NCBI GenBank assembly: GCA_963974055.1
Contig: CAXBCP010000007.1
Coordinates: forward strand, 62,001 to 126,000
Origin: CAXBCP01 sp963974055
GTDB lineage: Bacteria > Pseudomonadota > Alphaproteobacteria > MPNO01 > UBA830
DNA length: 64,000 bases
Direction: 5' to 3'
Below, one piece after another: positions 25,495-33,326 of this stretch. The translations under genes were made by a program, and so were the position numbers. A model generated the notes under the pieces. That model had not been told where the DNA came from, made no database searches, and saw only the letters and a program-made list of their open reading frames with translations. Numbering within the stretch: the stretch's first letter is position 1; each line of letters begins with the position of its first letter.

Positions 25495-26109
25495 CTAGAG
25501 CTTGAACGCCGGCATTGCCGGGGTCGATGCCTTGGAGGCTTCCTCGACCGGCGGCGCTTCCGCTGTCGACGTGTAGCCGGCGCGTTTGACTTCCTTGTCG
25601 AGATCCTGGCGGTTGCACAATCCGAGACCGACCGGGTCACGGGCGCTGATGGTCGCCATGTTCCAGTGCGACCGGTCGCGGATCGCCGTGATCGTCGGTT
25701 TCGTCGTTCCGATCAGACGCGAAATCTGTGCGTCTTTCAGGTTCGGGAAATGTTTCACCAGCCAGGCGATTGCGTCCGGCTTGTCGCCGCGCCGGGCGAC
25801 GGGCGTGTAGCGCGGACCCTTGGTGCGCGATGCAGGCCGCGGAACGTCCGTCTTTGCGAGCTTCAGCCGCTCGGCCGAATCCGCTTCGCAGCGGTCGATT
25901 TCCGCCTGGGTCAGCTGTCCGTTGGTGATCGGATCGTATCCGACCATGCCGACGGCCACTTCGTCGTCCGCGATGCTCTGGACTTCAAGGTCGTGCAGAC
26001 CGCAGAACGCGCCGATCTGGCGGAACGTCAACGCGGTGTTCTCGATCAGCCACACGGCGGTGGCCTTGGGCATCAGCGGCTTGGGGCTTTCGTTTGCTTC
26101 ACGGCTCAT
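25495..26109 (-). CDS. trcR: DUF1013 cell-cycle transcriptional regulator (TrcR-like)
   Basis: A 204-residue protein of the alphaproteobacterial DUF1013 family, now usually named TrcR. The conserved opening is LMPKATAVWLIENTALTFRQIGAFCGLH, a helix-turn-helix-like block. The second half has RRGDKPDAIAWLVKHFPNLKDAQISRLIGTTKPTI-type residues, again an HTH-like arrangement. The last 20 residues are low-complexity. I take ATG 26109; an in-frame TTG 11 codons earlier is possible. The gene stands alone, convergent with the DUF465 gene. Role in the CtrA-type cell cycle is by family knowledge. Confidence 0.88.
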   Translation of the reverse strand: MSREANESPKPLMPKATAVWLIENTALTFRQIGAFCGLHDLEVQSIADDEVAVGMVGYDPITNGQLTQAEIDRCEADSAERLKLAKTDVPRPASRTKGPRYTPVARRGDKPDAIAWLVKHFPNLKDAQISRLIGTTKPTITAIRDRSHWNMATISARDPVGLGLCNRQDLDKEVKRAGYTSTAEAPPVEEASKASTPAMPAFKL

Positions 26110-26172
26110 GACGTTGTGCTCTCTTGCTTCTTCGTCTGTCAAAAACGCGACCGTCGCGCAACGCTCATATAG

Positions 26173-27189
26173 CTAAGCATTGTCGACCGTCAACATGATC
26201 TTCCCGATATGGTTGCTCGATGCCATCAAAGCATGGGCCTGAGCGGCTTCTTCCAGCGGGAAGGTTTTGTATATCAGGGGCTTGATATCCCCTTTTTCGA
26301 ATAACGGCCAGAGATTCTCGCCAACCGCCTTCGTAATTGCCCCTTTTTGTTCGACCGTCCGGGGCCGCAGGGTGGACCCGGTATAGCGGATTCGCTTGGC
26401 CATGATGGTCGGGATGAACAGTTCGACCTTGGCGCCTTTTTGCACCGCGACCTGCACCATCCGGCCGTCCGGCGCCAGAACGTCGAGGTTCCGTTTGAAA
26501 TAATCGCCGCCGACCATGTCGATGACCACCGTGCAGCCAACGCCGCCGGTTTCCTGTTTCACGACTTCCACGAAATCTTCTTCGATGTAGTTGATGGCGC
26601 GCTTGGCGCCGAGGTCTTCGCAGACCTTGCATTTTTCGGCCGTCCGCGCGGTCGTGAACACCGTCGCACCGAAAGCCCTGGCCACCTGGATGGCTGCCGT
26701 TCCGATCCCGCCCGATCCGCCATGGATAAGGATCGTATCGCCGGCCACCAGCTGGGCGCCGTCGAACAGGTTGGTCCATACCGTGAAAAAGTTTTCCGGG
26801 ATCGCGGCCGCGTTCAGCATGTCGTAGCCCTTTGGCAGCGGCAGTGCCTGTGGGGCGGGCACGACGCAGTATTCGGCATAGGCGCCGCCGGAGACCAGCG
26901 CGCAGACCTCGTCGCCGACGGCAAACCCGGTGACGCCGGCGCCGACTGCGACAACCGTGCCGGCCAGTTCGAGGCCCGGGATGTCGGTCGTGCCGGGCGG
27001 CGGCGGATATCCGCCCTGGCGCTGCATGGTGTCGGGAAAGTTCACACCGACGGCTGCGGTTTTGACCAGTATTTCGCCGTCGCCCGCGGCCGGAACGGGG
27101 CGGGTTGCAGGCTTCAGGACTTCGGGACCGCCGAATTCGGCAATCTCTATCGCTGTCATGGTTTCGGGTATGTCGAAGGTATTCGGCAT
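26173..27189 (-). CDS. NAD(P)H:quinone oxidoreductase, MDR superfamily (PIG3-like)
   Basis: A 338-residue zinc-independent medium-chain reductase. The quinone-oxidoreductase signature GVNFPDTMQRQGGYP, the GLELAGTV strand and the cofactor loop HGGSGGIGTAAIQ (about 145-158) are clear. It lacks the structural and catalytic zinc cysteines of alcohol dehydrogenases, as expected. Such enzymes reduce quinones or alpha,beta-unsaturated carbonyls. ATG 27189 is used; a shorter MTAIEIAEFG start 10 codons later is possible. It is divergent from the DUF1192 gene. Confidence 0.9.
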   Translation of the reverse strand: MPNTFDIPETMTAIEIAEFGGPEVLKPATRPVPAAGDGEILVKTAAVGVNFPDTMQRQGGYPPPPGTTDIPGLELAGTVVAVGAGVTGFAVGDEVCALVSGGAYAEYCVVPAPQALPLPKGYDMLNAAAIPENFFTVWTNLFDGAQLVAGDTILIHGGSGGIGTAAIQVARAFGATVFTTARTAEKCKVCEDLGAKRAINYIEEDFVEVVKQETGGVGCTVVIDMVGGDYFKRNLDVLAPDGRMVQVAVQKGAKVELFIPTIMAKRIRYTGSTLRPRTVEQKGAITKAVGENLWPLFEKGDIKPLIYKTFPLEEAAQAHALMASSNHIGKIMLTVDNA

Positions 27190-27282
27190 CCGGAGCTTCC
27201 AGGTTCAATTGTGACGGAAAGGACGGTTGCAGGTCTATCCGCTCGGCGGCACACTGGCAAGCCCAGTCAAAGGAGATTCCGG

Positions 27283-27465
27283 GTGCAGGAAAACGACGAT
27301 CTTCCGCAGAACATGCCGAAACCGAAGCGGGATCTCGATCCGATATCGATCGAGGAACTGCACGAATATATTGCCGAGATGCACGAGGAGATCGAACGCG
27401 TCCGGGCCGAAATCGCCAAGAAAGAGGCGCATCGGGCCGGTGTGGATTCCCTGTTCAAAAAATAA
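27283..27465 (+). CDS. DUF1192 family small protein
   Basis: A 60-residue protein of the alphaproteobacterial DUF1192 family. The core is IEELHEYIAEMHEEIERV, a predicted coiled coil, ending EAHRAGVDSLFKK, the typical 'A..FFK' tail of the family. The start is GTG 27283 with AAGGAGA about 7 bases upstream. Function unknown. Confidence 0.88.
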   Translation: MQENDDLPQNMPKPKRDLDPISIEELHEYIAEMHEEIERVRAEIAKKEAHRAGVDSLFKK

Positions 27466-27651
27466 CGCGGAAGCAACGCTGGAACGTCCGGCAACCGGCG
27501 GCGGTACAGCTGCGGATTAACCCAAAAGTTGAAATTAATTTTTGGATCTGCAGGAAAACTTTCCGGGAAACAGTCGCGAATATTTCGTAATATATTGATA
27601 TATAATGAGAAATATAGATCTTGCGGTCCGCAGCCGAACGCAATTTATTTT

Positions 27652-27668
27652 AAATTGGTCGCCAATTT
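27652..27668. promoter_or_regulatory. Inverted repeat, possible protein-binding site
   Basis: A perfect 7-bp inverted repeat AAATTGG/CCAATTT separated by TCG lies about 50 bases before the start of the candidate small RNA. It could be an operator; the binding protein is unknown. Confidence 0.35.
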
Positions 27669-27714
27669 GTCCGGTATTTTAAACGTTTGTTAACACTTTC
27701 GGCCGTATTTTACA

Positions 27715-27818
27715 GACTGACAGTTCGGGAAACTGATCTGTCGATAAAGGATCCTCATCCCATCCTTTTGACGCCTCCCTGTTAGACTTGAGCCGCCCAT
27801 TCGGGCGGCTCTTTTTTT
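27715..27818 (+). ncRNA. Candidate trans-acting small RNA with anti-Shine-Dalgarno loop
   Basis: About 100 bases that fold into three hairpins: CAGTT/AACTG (27721-27735), AAAGGAT/ATCCTTT with the exposed loop CCTCATCCC (about 27746-27768), then a single-stranded GCCTCCC and a GC-rich terminator with seven Ts (27790-27818). The nearest upstream gene ends 325 bases before this terminator, so the terminator most likely belongs to a separate transcript. C/U-rich CCUC loops are typical of alphaproteobacterial sRNAs that pair with ribosome-binding sites. The 5' end is a guess; no clean promoter could be assigned. Confidence 0.5.
27790..27818 (+). terminator. Intrinsic terminator of the candidate sRNA
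   Basis: A 9-bp stem GAGCCGCCC/GGGCGGCTC with loop ATTC, followed directly by seven Ts on the plus strand. Confidence 0.92.
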
Positions 27819-27882
27819 ACTTTACGCTTTTTTCAGGGCATAACCCTATGGTTCGCCCTGTCGTCGCTTTTGGAAATTCACA

Positions 27883-28287
27883 ATGTCCGGCCCGTTATCG
27901 GCTTTTATCGAAGAGTCCTATCAGGACACCCTGTCGCTTATGACCGAGCTGCGGGACTATCTCACCGAAGTCCAGGCTGCGCCCGACGGCGACAAGGGCG
28001 GTGAAAGCCGCGTGCAGATCGTCCGTGAAATTTCCTCCATGACGCGTCGTCTGACGGAGGCGATGGCCTGGTTGTTGCTGCAAAAGGCGGCGGTGGCCGG
28101 CGAGATCACGGGCGAGGAAGCGCGCAACCGTGCGGAAGGACTGCTGGTGGCGGCCGATCCGGAACAGGCGGCCGTTCCCGGCGGTGCGGCGTTGCCGCTG
28201 GAGGTCCGGGGGTATATCGACCGCAGCCGGCGCCTGTACGACCAGATTCTCCGGTTGCGGGAAATGACGGAAACGCACCCCGACTGA
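27883..28287 (+). CDS. rcdA: DUF1465 / RcdA-like regulator of CtrA degradation
   Basis: A 134-residue helical protein resembling the DUF1465 family. Its Caulobacter member RcdA acts as an adaptor delivering substrates including CtrA to ClpXP. Typical parts are SYQDTLSLMTELRDYL, the Ser-Arg-rich REISSMTRRLTEAMAWLLLQKAAVAGEIT and the C-terminal DRSRRLYDQILRL helix. Start ATG 27883. It sits downstream of the candidate sRNA terminator. The assignment is by pattern; function in this organism is inferred. Confidence 0.82.
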   Translation: MSGPLSAFIEESYQDTLSLMTELRDYLTEVQAAPDGDKGGESRVQIVREISSMTRRLTEAMAWLLLQKAAVAGEITGEEARNRAEGLLVAADPEQAAVPGGAALPLEVRGYIDRSRRLYDQILRLREMTETHPD

Positions 28288-28327
28288 ACCGGGAAAATAC
28301 GCCCGGAGGCAAAACCCGGATACAAAA

Positions 28328-28348
28328 AAGGACGCCACTGGCGTCCTT
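28328..28348 (-). terminator. Intrinsic terminator of rpmE
   Basis: AAGGACGCC/GGCGTCCTT with loop ACT, followed on the minus strand by a run of six Ts, 22 bases after the rpmE stop. It may also end the converging rcdA transcript less efficiently. Confidence 0.88.
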
Positions 28349-28370
28349 GTCTGTAACCTGGGGCTGAAAA

Positions 28371-28598
28371 TCAGCCGCCGAGCTTGATACCCGCAAAGCG
28401 CTTGTTGAACTTCGCAACCTGTCCGCCTGTATCGACAAGGCGCTGAGAGCCCCCCGTCCATGCCGGATGGGACTTGGAATCGATATCGAGCTTCATCGTG
28501 TCGCCCGGGGCACCCCAGGTCGAACGGGTCGTATAGGTCGTTCCATCGGTCATCACGACGGTAATGTCGTGGTACTCGGGATGAATGTCTTTTTTCAA
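28371..28598 (-). CDS. rpmE: 50S ribosomal protein bL31
   Basis: A 75-residue protein beginning KKDIHPEYHDITVVMTDG and containing SKSHPAWTG, the bL31 core. The CxC and CxxC zinc ligands of classical L31 are absent (no cysteine at all), so this is the zinc-free C-minus form. C-minus forms are often expressed during zinc shortage, but in many alphaproteobacteria they appear to be the sole copy. It lies 96 bases downstream of the MotB-like gene on the same strand and has its own terminator. Confidence 0.95.
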   Translation of the reverse strand: MKKDIHPEYHDITVVMTDGTTYTTRSTWGAPGDTMKLDIDSKSHPAWTGGSQRLVDTGGQVAKFNKRFAGIKLGG

Positions 28599-28694
28599 CG
28601 CATTTCTCCTGCGAAAGAGAGCGGTTTATAGGGAAACGGCAGCCGCATTGCAACAAAAACACGCAGATTTGCCGCGCCGGGGGAAATAAACCCG

Positions 28695-30098
28695 CTAACG
28701 CTGCGTCAGTTTGAATTCGATCCGCCGGTTCCGGCGGAACGCGACCTCGTCGTTTCGCGTATCCAGGGGCTGAAACTCGCCGAATCCGGCGGCGACGAGC
28801 CGGTTGGCGGGAAGGCCGTACCCGATCAGTTCCTTGACCACCGAGATCGCGCGTGCCGACGACAATTCCCAGTTCGACGGGAATTTCGCGTTCTGGATCG
28901 GCACGCGGTCAGTATGTCCGTCGACCCGCAGCACCCAGTTCAGGTCCTCGGGAATGCGCTGCGATATCTCGATCAGCGTTCTGGCGAGCTGTTCGATCTG
29001 AAGCTTGCCGCCGGGGTTCAGGTCCGACGACGCCGATGGAAACAGGACCTCGGACTGAAACACGAAGCGATCTCCGACGATGCGTATGCCCTGACGGTTG
29101 CCGAGCGCTTCGCGCAGGCGGCCGAAAAATTCCGACCGGTAGCGCGCCAGTTCGGCGACCTTGCTCGCCAGCGCCTGGTTCAGCCTTTTGCCGAGACTGG
29201 TAATCTGGACATTCTGCGCTGCGGCCTTCGCTTCCGAGGCGCCGAGCGCCGCGTTGAGGCGCGCAAGCTGGCGGCGGAGCGCCAGCAGCTGCCGGTTCAG
29301 TGCCTCGACCTGTTTGCGGGCGGCGGCGCTCTCTCGCTGTTCCTTGGTCAGGTCTTCGCCGATGCGGCGGGCCTGTTCGCCGAGTTCGCGCAGGCTGAGA
29401 TCTTTTTTCTCGATTTCCTTCTGGGCGAGCGCCGTGCGTTCCTGCTCGGTCGACAGCCTTGATTCGAGCTCCTTCGAGCGGTCGCGGATGGCGGTCAGCG
29501 ATTCGTCGCGCGCTTTCACGGTCGCTGCGAGATCGCCGATCTTCTTTTCGAGGTCGGCGCGCAATTTCCGCAATGCTTCCACGTCACGGTTCAACCGGGC
29601 GATTTCGCCGAGCTGCGCTTCGATTTTCGCCCGGTCGGCGGTGACCGTCTTCCGGGCTTCTTCCAGTTCGGCGGCAGTCCTGCCCGCCGCCGCCAAGGCA
29701 TCGTCGAGACGACCCTGAACGGCGTCGCGTTCCGCGGTACGGTCCGCGAGCATCGATTCGAGCGCATCGGCCCGCGGCAGCAGTTCCGCGAGCTGGCTCG
29801 ACAGCCTTTCGCGGGTCGCGTTGGCCGATTGCAGATCGCCCGACAGCTGTGACACCTGATCGCGAAGCTGCGCATTGGACGCCCGTTCCAGCGACAGCAT
29901 TTCGCCCAGTTCCGCCACCTGGCGGTTCAGCCGTTCCAGGGCCTGGTTTCGCCCCGACAGCATTTCGCTCAGGAAAAACTGCGCCAGGGTAAACACCATG
30001 AGCAGAAAAATGATGATGATCAGCAGCGCCGACAGGGCATCGACAAAGCCGGGCCAGATATCCAGCGCCGGCCGCGGGCGTCTGATTGAGCCTGGCAT
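28695..30098 (-). CDS. MotB-like protein: one TM helix, long coiled coil, OmpA peptidoglycan-binding domain
   Basis: A 467-residue inner-membrane protein. Residues about 15-42 form one transmembrane helix opening WPGFVDALSALL; its Asp20 matches the ion-carrying Asp of MotB/TolR-type stators. Residues 45-320 are a very long coiled coil (Q/E/R/L-rich). Residues 335-467 are an OmpA/MotB domain with DGHTDRVP, NWELSSARA and RRNRRIEF, including the peptidoglycan-contacting Asp and Arg. The coiled coil, roughly 270 residues, could span the periplasm. It follows the MotA-like gene by 24 bases. Not a flagellar stator by context: no flagellar genes are near. Function unknown. Confidence 0.85.
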   Translation of the reverse strand: MPGSIRRPRPALDIWPGFVDALSALLIIIIFLLMVFTLAQFFLSEMLSGRNQALERLNRQVAELGEMLSLERASNAQLRDQVSQLSGDLQSANATRERLSSQLAELLPRADALESMLADRTAERDAVQGRLDDALAAAGRTAAELEEARKTVTADRAKIEAQLGEIARLNRDVEALRKLRADLEKKIGDLAATVKARDESLTAIRDRSKELESRLSTEQERTALAQKEIEKKDLSLRELGEQARRIGEDLTKEQRESAAARKQVEALNRQLLALRRQLARLNAALGASEAKAAAQNVQITSLGKRLNQALASKVAELARYRSEFFGRLREALGNRQGIRIVGDRFVFQSEVLFPSASSDLNPGGKLQIEQLARTLIEISQRIPEDLNWVLRVDGHTDRVPIQNAKFPSNWELSSARAISVVKELIGYGLPANRLVAAGFGEFQPLDTRNDEVAFRRNRRIEFKLTQR

Positions 30099-30122
30099 TT
30101 TCCCCGGGCTCCCGTCGCCGGC

Positions 30123-31274
30123 CTAACGGCCCGCTTTTTCGGCGATCGCGGCCAGCGTGCGCGACAGCACCCGGATTTCGCTGCGCAGTTCCTGCACCAT
30201 TTCGGCGCGGCCGGTCGCCGTTTCTTCAAGCAGCCTTGCGAGATGAACGTCGATATTGCGAATATGGGCCGGAACTTCGTCGCCGCCGGTCGCACTGCCG
30301 AGCGCCTGGCGGTTCAGGCTTTCCTCGAGCCGCGACAGGATCGGCTTCAGGTCCATCTGGCTTTCGGCCAGTTTCAGCATCAGGTTCTGTTCCGCCTTCA
30401 TCTGGTCCGTCAGCGTGCCGAGCCGGTCTGCCAGCGCGTTGATGCCGGTATTCGCCCCGATCCGCGATTCCTCGCCGCGCTGGAGCGTCCGCTGGAGGTT
30501 TTCCAGCCCGTCGGCGGTCTGTTCGAGCAGCGCCTGGACATAGGCCGGAACCGACTGGTCGCCGTCGGCCTGAAGCGCGCCGGAGCTGAGCCGAGTCTGG
30601 CCGGACAGCCAGTCTTCGAGATCGTTGAAAAAACGGTTCTGCGCCTGGCCCGCCTGCAGTTCCAGGAAGCCGAGGACCAGTGACCCGGCAAGGCCGAACA
30701 GCGACGACGAAAATGCCGTTCCCATCCCCGATAGCGGGGCCTGGAGGCCGGATTTCAGGTCGTCGAACACCGCTCCCATCTCGCCGGAGCCGACGTTCAG
30801 GCTGGCGATGACGCCGCTGACGGAATCGATCGTTTGCAGCAGGCCCCAGAAGGTGCCGAGCAGTCCGAGAAAAATCAGCAGGCCGATCAGATAGCGCGAA
30901 ATATCGCGCGATTCGTCGAGCCGCGCGCCGATACCGTCCAGCAGCGACCGCATCGACAGCGCCGACAGGCTGAACCGGTCGGAGCGTTCGCCGATCATCG
31001 CGGCCATCGGCGCCAGCATCCGCGGCTGCGGCACAACCGACAGCCCGGGGCGGTTCGCGCGAAAGCTTTCGAGCCAGGCGACATCGCCGGTCAGGATGAA
31101 TACGGTACGGAAGATATACCCGATCCCGAGAACCAGAACGCCGACGATAAGGCCGTTCAGTGCCGGGTTGGACATGAACGCGTCGCGAATCCCGGCAAAA
31201 AGAACCCCACCGACAACGACGACCGCGGCAAGAAAAATTGCCATTCTGATCAGGTAGCGCCGCGGGTGGGTCAT
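30123..31274 (-). CDS. MotA/TolQ/ExbB-like proton-channel protein
   Basis: A 383-residue membrane protein. Two helices lie near the N-terminus (about 10-28 and 38-58), a cytoplasmic segment at 60-120, and two further helices at about 125-150 and 175-205. The third helix reads LIGLLIFLGLLGTFWGLL, the TolQ/ExbB-type 'GLxGTxxG' signature, and the fourth contains GMGTAFSSSLFGLAGS. The C-terminal 170 residues form a cytoplasmic helical region, larger than in TolQ. With the downstream MotB-like protein it would make a complete ion-driven stator-type motor. Conserved in many alphaproteobacteria as an uncharacterised pair, to my knowledge. Confidence 0.86.
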   Translation of the reverse strand: MTHPRRYLIRMAIFLAAVVVVGGVLFAGIRDAFMSNPALNGLIVGVLVLGIGYIFRTVFILTGDVAWLESFRANRPGLSVVPQPRMLAPMAAMIGERSDRFSLSALSMRSLLDGIGARLDESRDISRYLIGLLIFLGLLGTFWGLLQTIDSVSGVIASLNVGSGEMGAVFDDLKSGLQAPLSGMGTAFSSSLFGLAGSLVLGFLELQAGQAQNRFFNDLEDWLSGQTRLSSGALQADGDQSVPAYVQALLEQTADGLENLQRTLQRGEESRIGANTGINALADRLGTLTDQMKAEQNLMLKLAESQMDLKPILSRLEESLNRQALGSATGGDEVPAHIRNIDVHLARLLEETATGRAEMVQELRSEIRVLSRTLAAIAEKAGR

Positions 31275-31328
31275 GCTTTTGCCGGTCCCGTCAGAGATTC
31301 AGCACGGTTTGCGGTGGGCCGTATGGCA

Positions 31329-32321
31329 TCATCTGGCAGTGACGATGACGTCGACACGGTCGGGCGGGCCGCCTTCCGACTTGTTGCCGAGCGCACGGAC
31401 ATCGATCCGCGTGCTGCGAACGCCCTGCTTGATCAGGTGGGACCTGACTGCCAGCGCGCGCGACAGCGACAGGCGGCGCGCCTGGCTCGGGGTCTGCGTG
31501 CCGCCGCCGGAATAGGCGAGAAGCTGCAACCGCAGGGATTCGTCCGCTTTGAGCGAATTGGCGATGTTGTCGAGCTGGGCGGTCGCGGCATTCTCCACCG
31601 TGGCGGCGCCCGCGCCGAAGGTCAGCCGGAATTGCTGGCCGGCGGCAAGTTTGCCGTTCGGACCGGGCGATGGCGGCAGCGAGGCGGTTTGTTTCGGCGC
31701 CGATTCCGCCGGCTGCGCATCGGATTTCCCGGCGGGGGGCGGTGGCGGCGGGCTCGTCGCCGGGGGCGGCGGCGGTGCAAGGGCCGGGGGCGGTGCGGGC
31801 GGCGGCGGCGTCGCAGCGGCCATGGGCGGCGGGGGCGGCGCGGCCGGGGCCTTCGGCGCCATGGCGGTGGGCGGCGGCGCAATTTTCGGCGGCGCCGGCG
31901 GACGCGGGCGCTCGACGGCGGGTTTCTGCGCCAGAACGCGTGGACTTGCCGTGGCCGCTCTGCGCGGCGCCGGCGCGGCGCGTTTCATCTGAGATGGCGG
32001 TTTCAGCATCACCTGGCCCGGCGCCGGAGCGGCGTTGCCGCGCGGTTGCGCCAGGGGTGCCGGTGCAAATCCCCGGGTGGCGGGGCGCTGAGCATTCGGC
32101 ATCATCAATGCGCGCACGCCGGGCTGCAGCAGTTGCGGCACGGTGGCCGGCCTGCCCAACTGGTCGAGAACGCTCATGTCCACCGTGACCGACCCGTTAT
32201 TGTATTGCGCGTCCGCCGATAGCGGCGCGATCAGCGCTGCGGCAAGGAAAAGAAGCGCTGGGGCGGCGATGCGGTGCGTCGCCGCGGTCAGCACCGGCCT
32301 TGCAAATCTGGGAGCCATCAT
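31329..32321 (-). CDS. Proline-rich exported OmpA-like protein
   Basis: A 330-residue exported protein. A signal peptide covers about residues 1-39 (ending ADAQ). A linker with VDMSVLDQLG follows. Residues about 90-220 are extremely rich in Pro and Ala, including runs such as PPPPPATSPPPPPP. The last 105 residues form an OmpA-like domain with LSLSRALAVRSHLI and DVRALGN. The usual GHTD segment that holds the peptidoglycan-binding Asp is replaced by AYSGGG, so peptidoglycan binding is doubtful. It is the first gene of the operon with the MotA-like and MotB-like genes (54-base gap). ATG 32321 is taken; a TTG two codons earlier is possible. Confidence 0.82.
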   Translation of the reverse strand: MMAPRFARPVLTAATHRIAAPALLFLAAALIAPLSADAQYNNGSVTVDMSVLDQLGRPATVPQLLQPGVRALMMPNAQRPATRGFAPAPLAQPRGNAAPAPGQVMLKPPSQMKRAAPAPRRAATASPRVLAQKPAVERPRPPAPPKIAPPPTAMAPKAPAAPPPPPMAAATPPPPAPPPALAPPPPPATSPPPPPPAGKSDAQPAESAPKQTASLPPSPGPNGKLAAGQQFRLTFGAGAATVENAATAQLDNIANSLKADESLRLQLLAYSGGGTQTPSQARRLSLSRALAVRSHLIKQGVRSTRIDVRALGNKSEGGPPDRVDVIVTAR

Positions 32322-32454
32322 GTCCAACCCGAATTATGAACGCAGTTTCAAACCGGAACGAAACCGGTACCGGCAAGCGCAACATAACCGACGCGCTCCG
32401 CGCCGACAACTGCTTTGCTGTGTCATTAAGCAAGCAACCCATTGAAATAACGGG

Positions 32455-33276
32455 TCAATCGGTAAGCTTGAGACCTTCGTTGCGTACAGCGCCCGTCAGC
32501 AGTTTGCGCAGCGGATCGTATAGCCGCTGGTTCGAGGCGAGGATCGAGTCGCCGTAGAGCATGTTGTCGCGTCCGTCGATCTGGCTGACCAGCCCGCCCG
32601 CTTCGCGCACGATGACGATGCCGCCCGCGATATCCCACGGCGACAGGCCGACCTCCCAGAATCCTTCATAGCGTCCGGCGGCGACATAGGCGAGGTCGAG
32701 CGCGGCGGAGCCCTGGCGGCGAACGCCCGCCGTCTTGTCCATTGCCGCGGTCAGCATAGCCGAGAAGGCCTTCTTGCCCGGCCGCTTGCCGAACGGAATG
32801 CCGGTTGCGATAAGCGCATCCGCCATGTCGCTGCGTTCCGATACGCGGAGACGACGCCGGTTGAGAAAAGCGCCTTCGTTGCGTTCGGCCCAGAAAATCT
32901 CGTCCCGGACGGGCTCGTATACGATGCCGGCGACCAGTTCCTTGTCGCGTTCGACGGCGATCGAAATCGCGAAATGCGGAATGCCGTGCAGGAAATTCGT
33001 CGTGCCGTCGATCGGATCGATTATCCAGCGTTCGTTGGCGTTCTCGCCCTCGATCGCGCCGCCTTCTTCCATCAGGAAGCCGAATCCGGGGCGCGCCTTG
33101 TGGAGCTCTTCGTGCAGGATGTTTTCGGTCCGCCGGTCCGCTTCGGAAACGAAATCGCCCGGTCCCTTTCGCGATACCTGCAGCTGTTCGACCTCGCCGA
33201 AGTCGCGCATCAGCAGGCGCGACGCCTTGCGGGCGGCATTGTTCATTACGTTTATAAGGGCGGTGGGCAGCGACAT
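32455..33276 (-). CDS. suhB: Inositol monophosphatase family protein
   Basis: A 273-residue Mg-dependent phosphatase of the IMPase/SuhB family. Metal ligands are visible in MEEGG (about 69-73), IIDPIDGTTNF (about 85-95) and WDIAGG (about 217-222). In E. coli SuhB also acts with the Nus factors in rRNA antitermination. It lies 50 bases after efp on the same strand. Whether it is mainly a phosphatase or a Nus partner here cannot be read from sequence. Confidence 0.92.
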   Translation of the reverse strand: MSLPTALINVMNNAARKASRLLMRDFGEVEQLQVSRKGPGDFVSEADRRTENILHEELHKARPGFGFLMEEGGAIEGENANERWIIDPIDGTTNFLHGIPHFAISIAVERDKELVAGIVYEPVRDEIFWAERNEGAFLNRRRLRVSERSDMADALIATGIPFGKRPGKKAFSAMLTAAMDKTAGVRRQGSAALDLAYVAAGRYEGFWEVGLSPWDIAGGIVIVREAGGLVSQIDGRDNMLYGDSILASNQRLYDPLRKLLTGAVRNEGLKLTD

Positions 33277-33326
33277 CGCTGGTTCAGCTTTCCTGTAAAA
33301 CCGGCAATGCCGGGGCGATAGGGACT

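Larger units (their letters stand above)
27466..27882. other. 417-base AT-rich intergenic region
   Basis: No convincing protein gene is present. Bases 27500-27710 are markedly AT-rich. They contain a perfect inverted repeat AAATTGG-3-CCAATTT at 27652-27668. Bases 27715-27818 look like a small structured RNA with its own terminator. The last 64 bases are the leader of the RcdA-like gene. Confidence 0.8.

Noticed and set aside
28695..31274. ZorA/ZorB of the Zorya anti-phage system
   Set aside because: Fold types are similar (MotA-like plus MotB-like), but no ZorC/ZorD, helicase or nuclease gene is near, and the neighbours are core genes.
32321..32446. Short plus-strand frame opposite the OmpA-like gene start
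   Set aside because: About 41 codons, Arg/Asn-rich, no ribosome site or family; likely chance.
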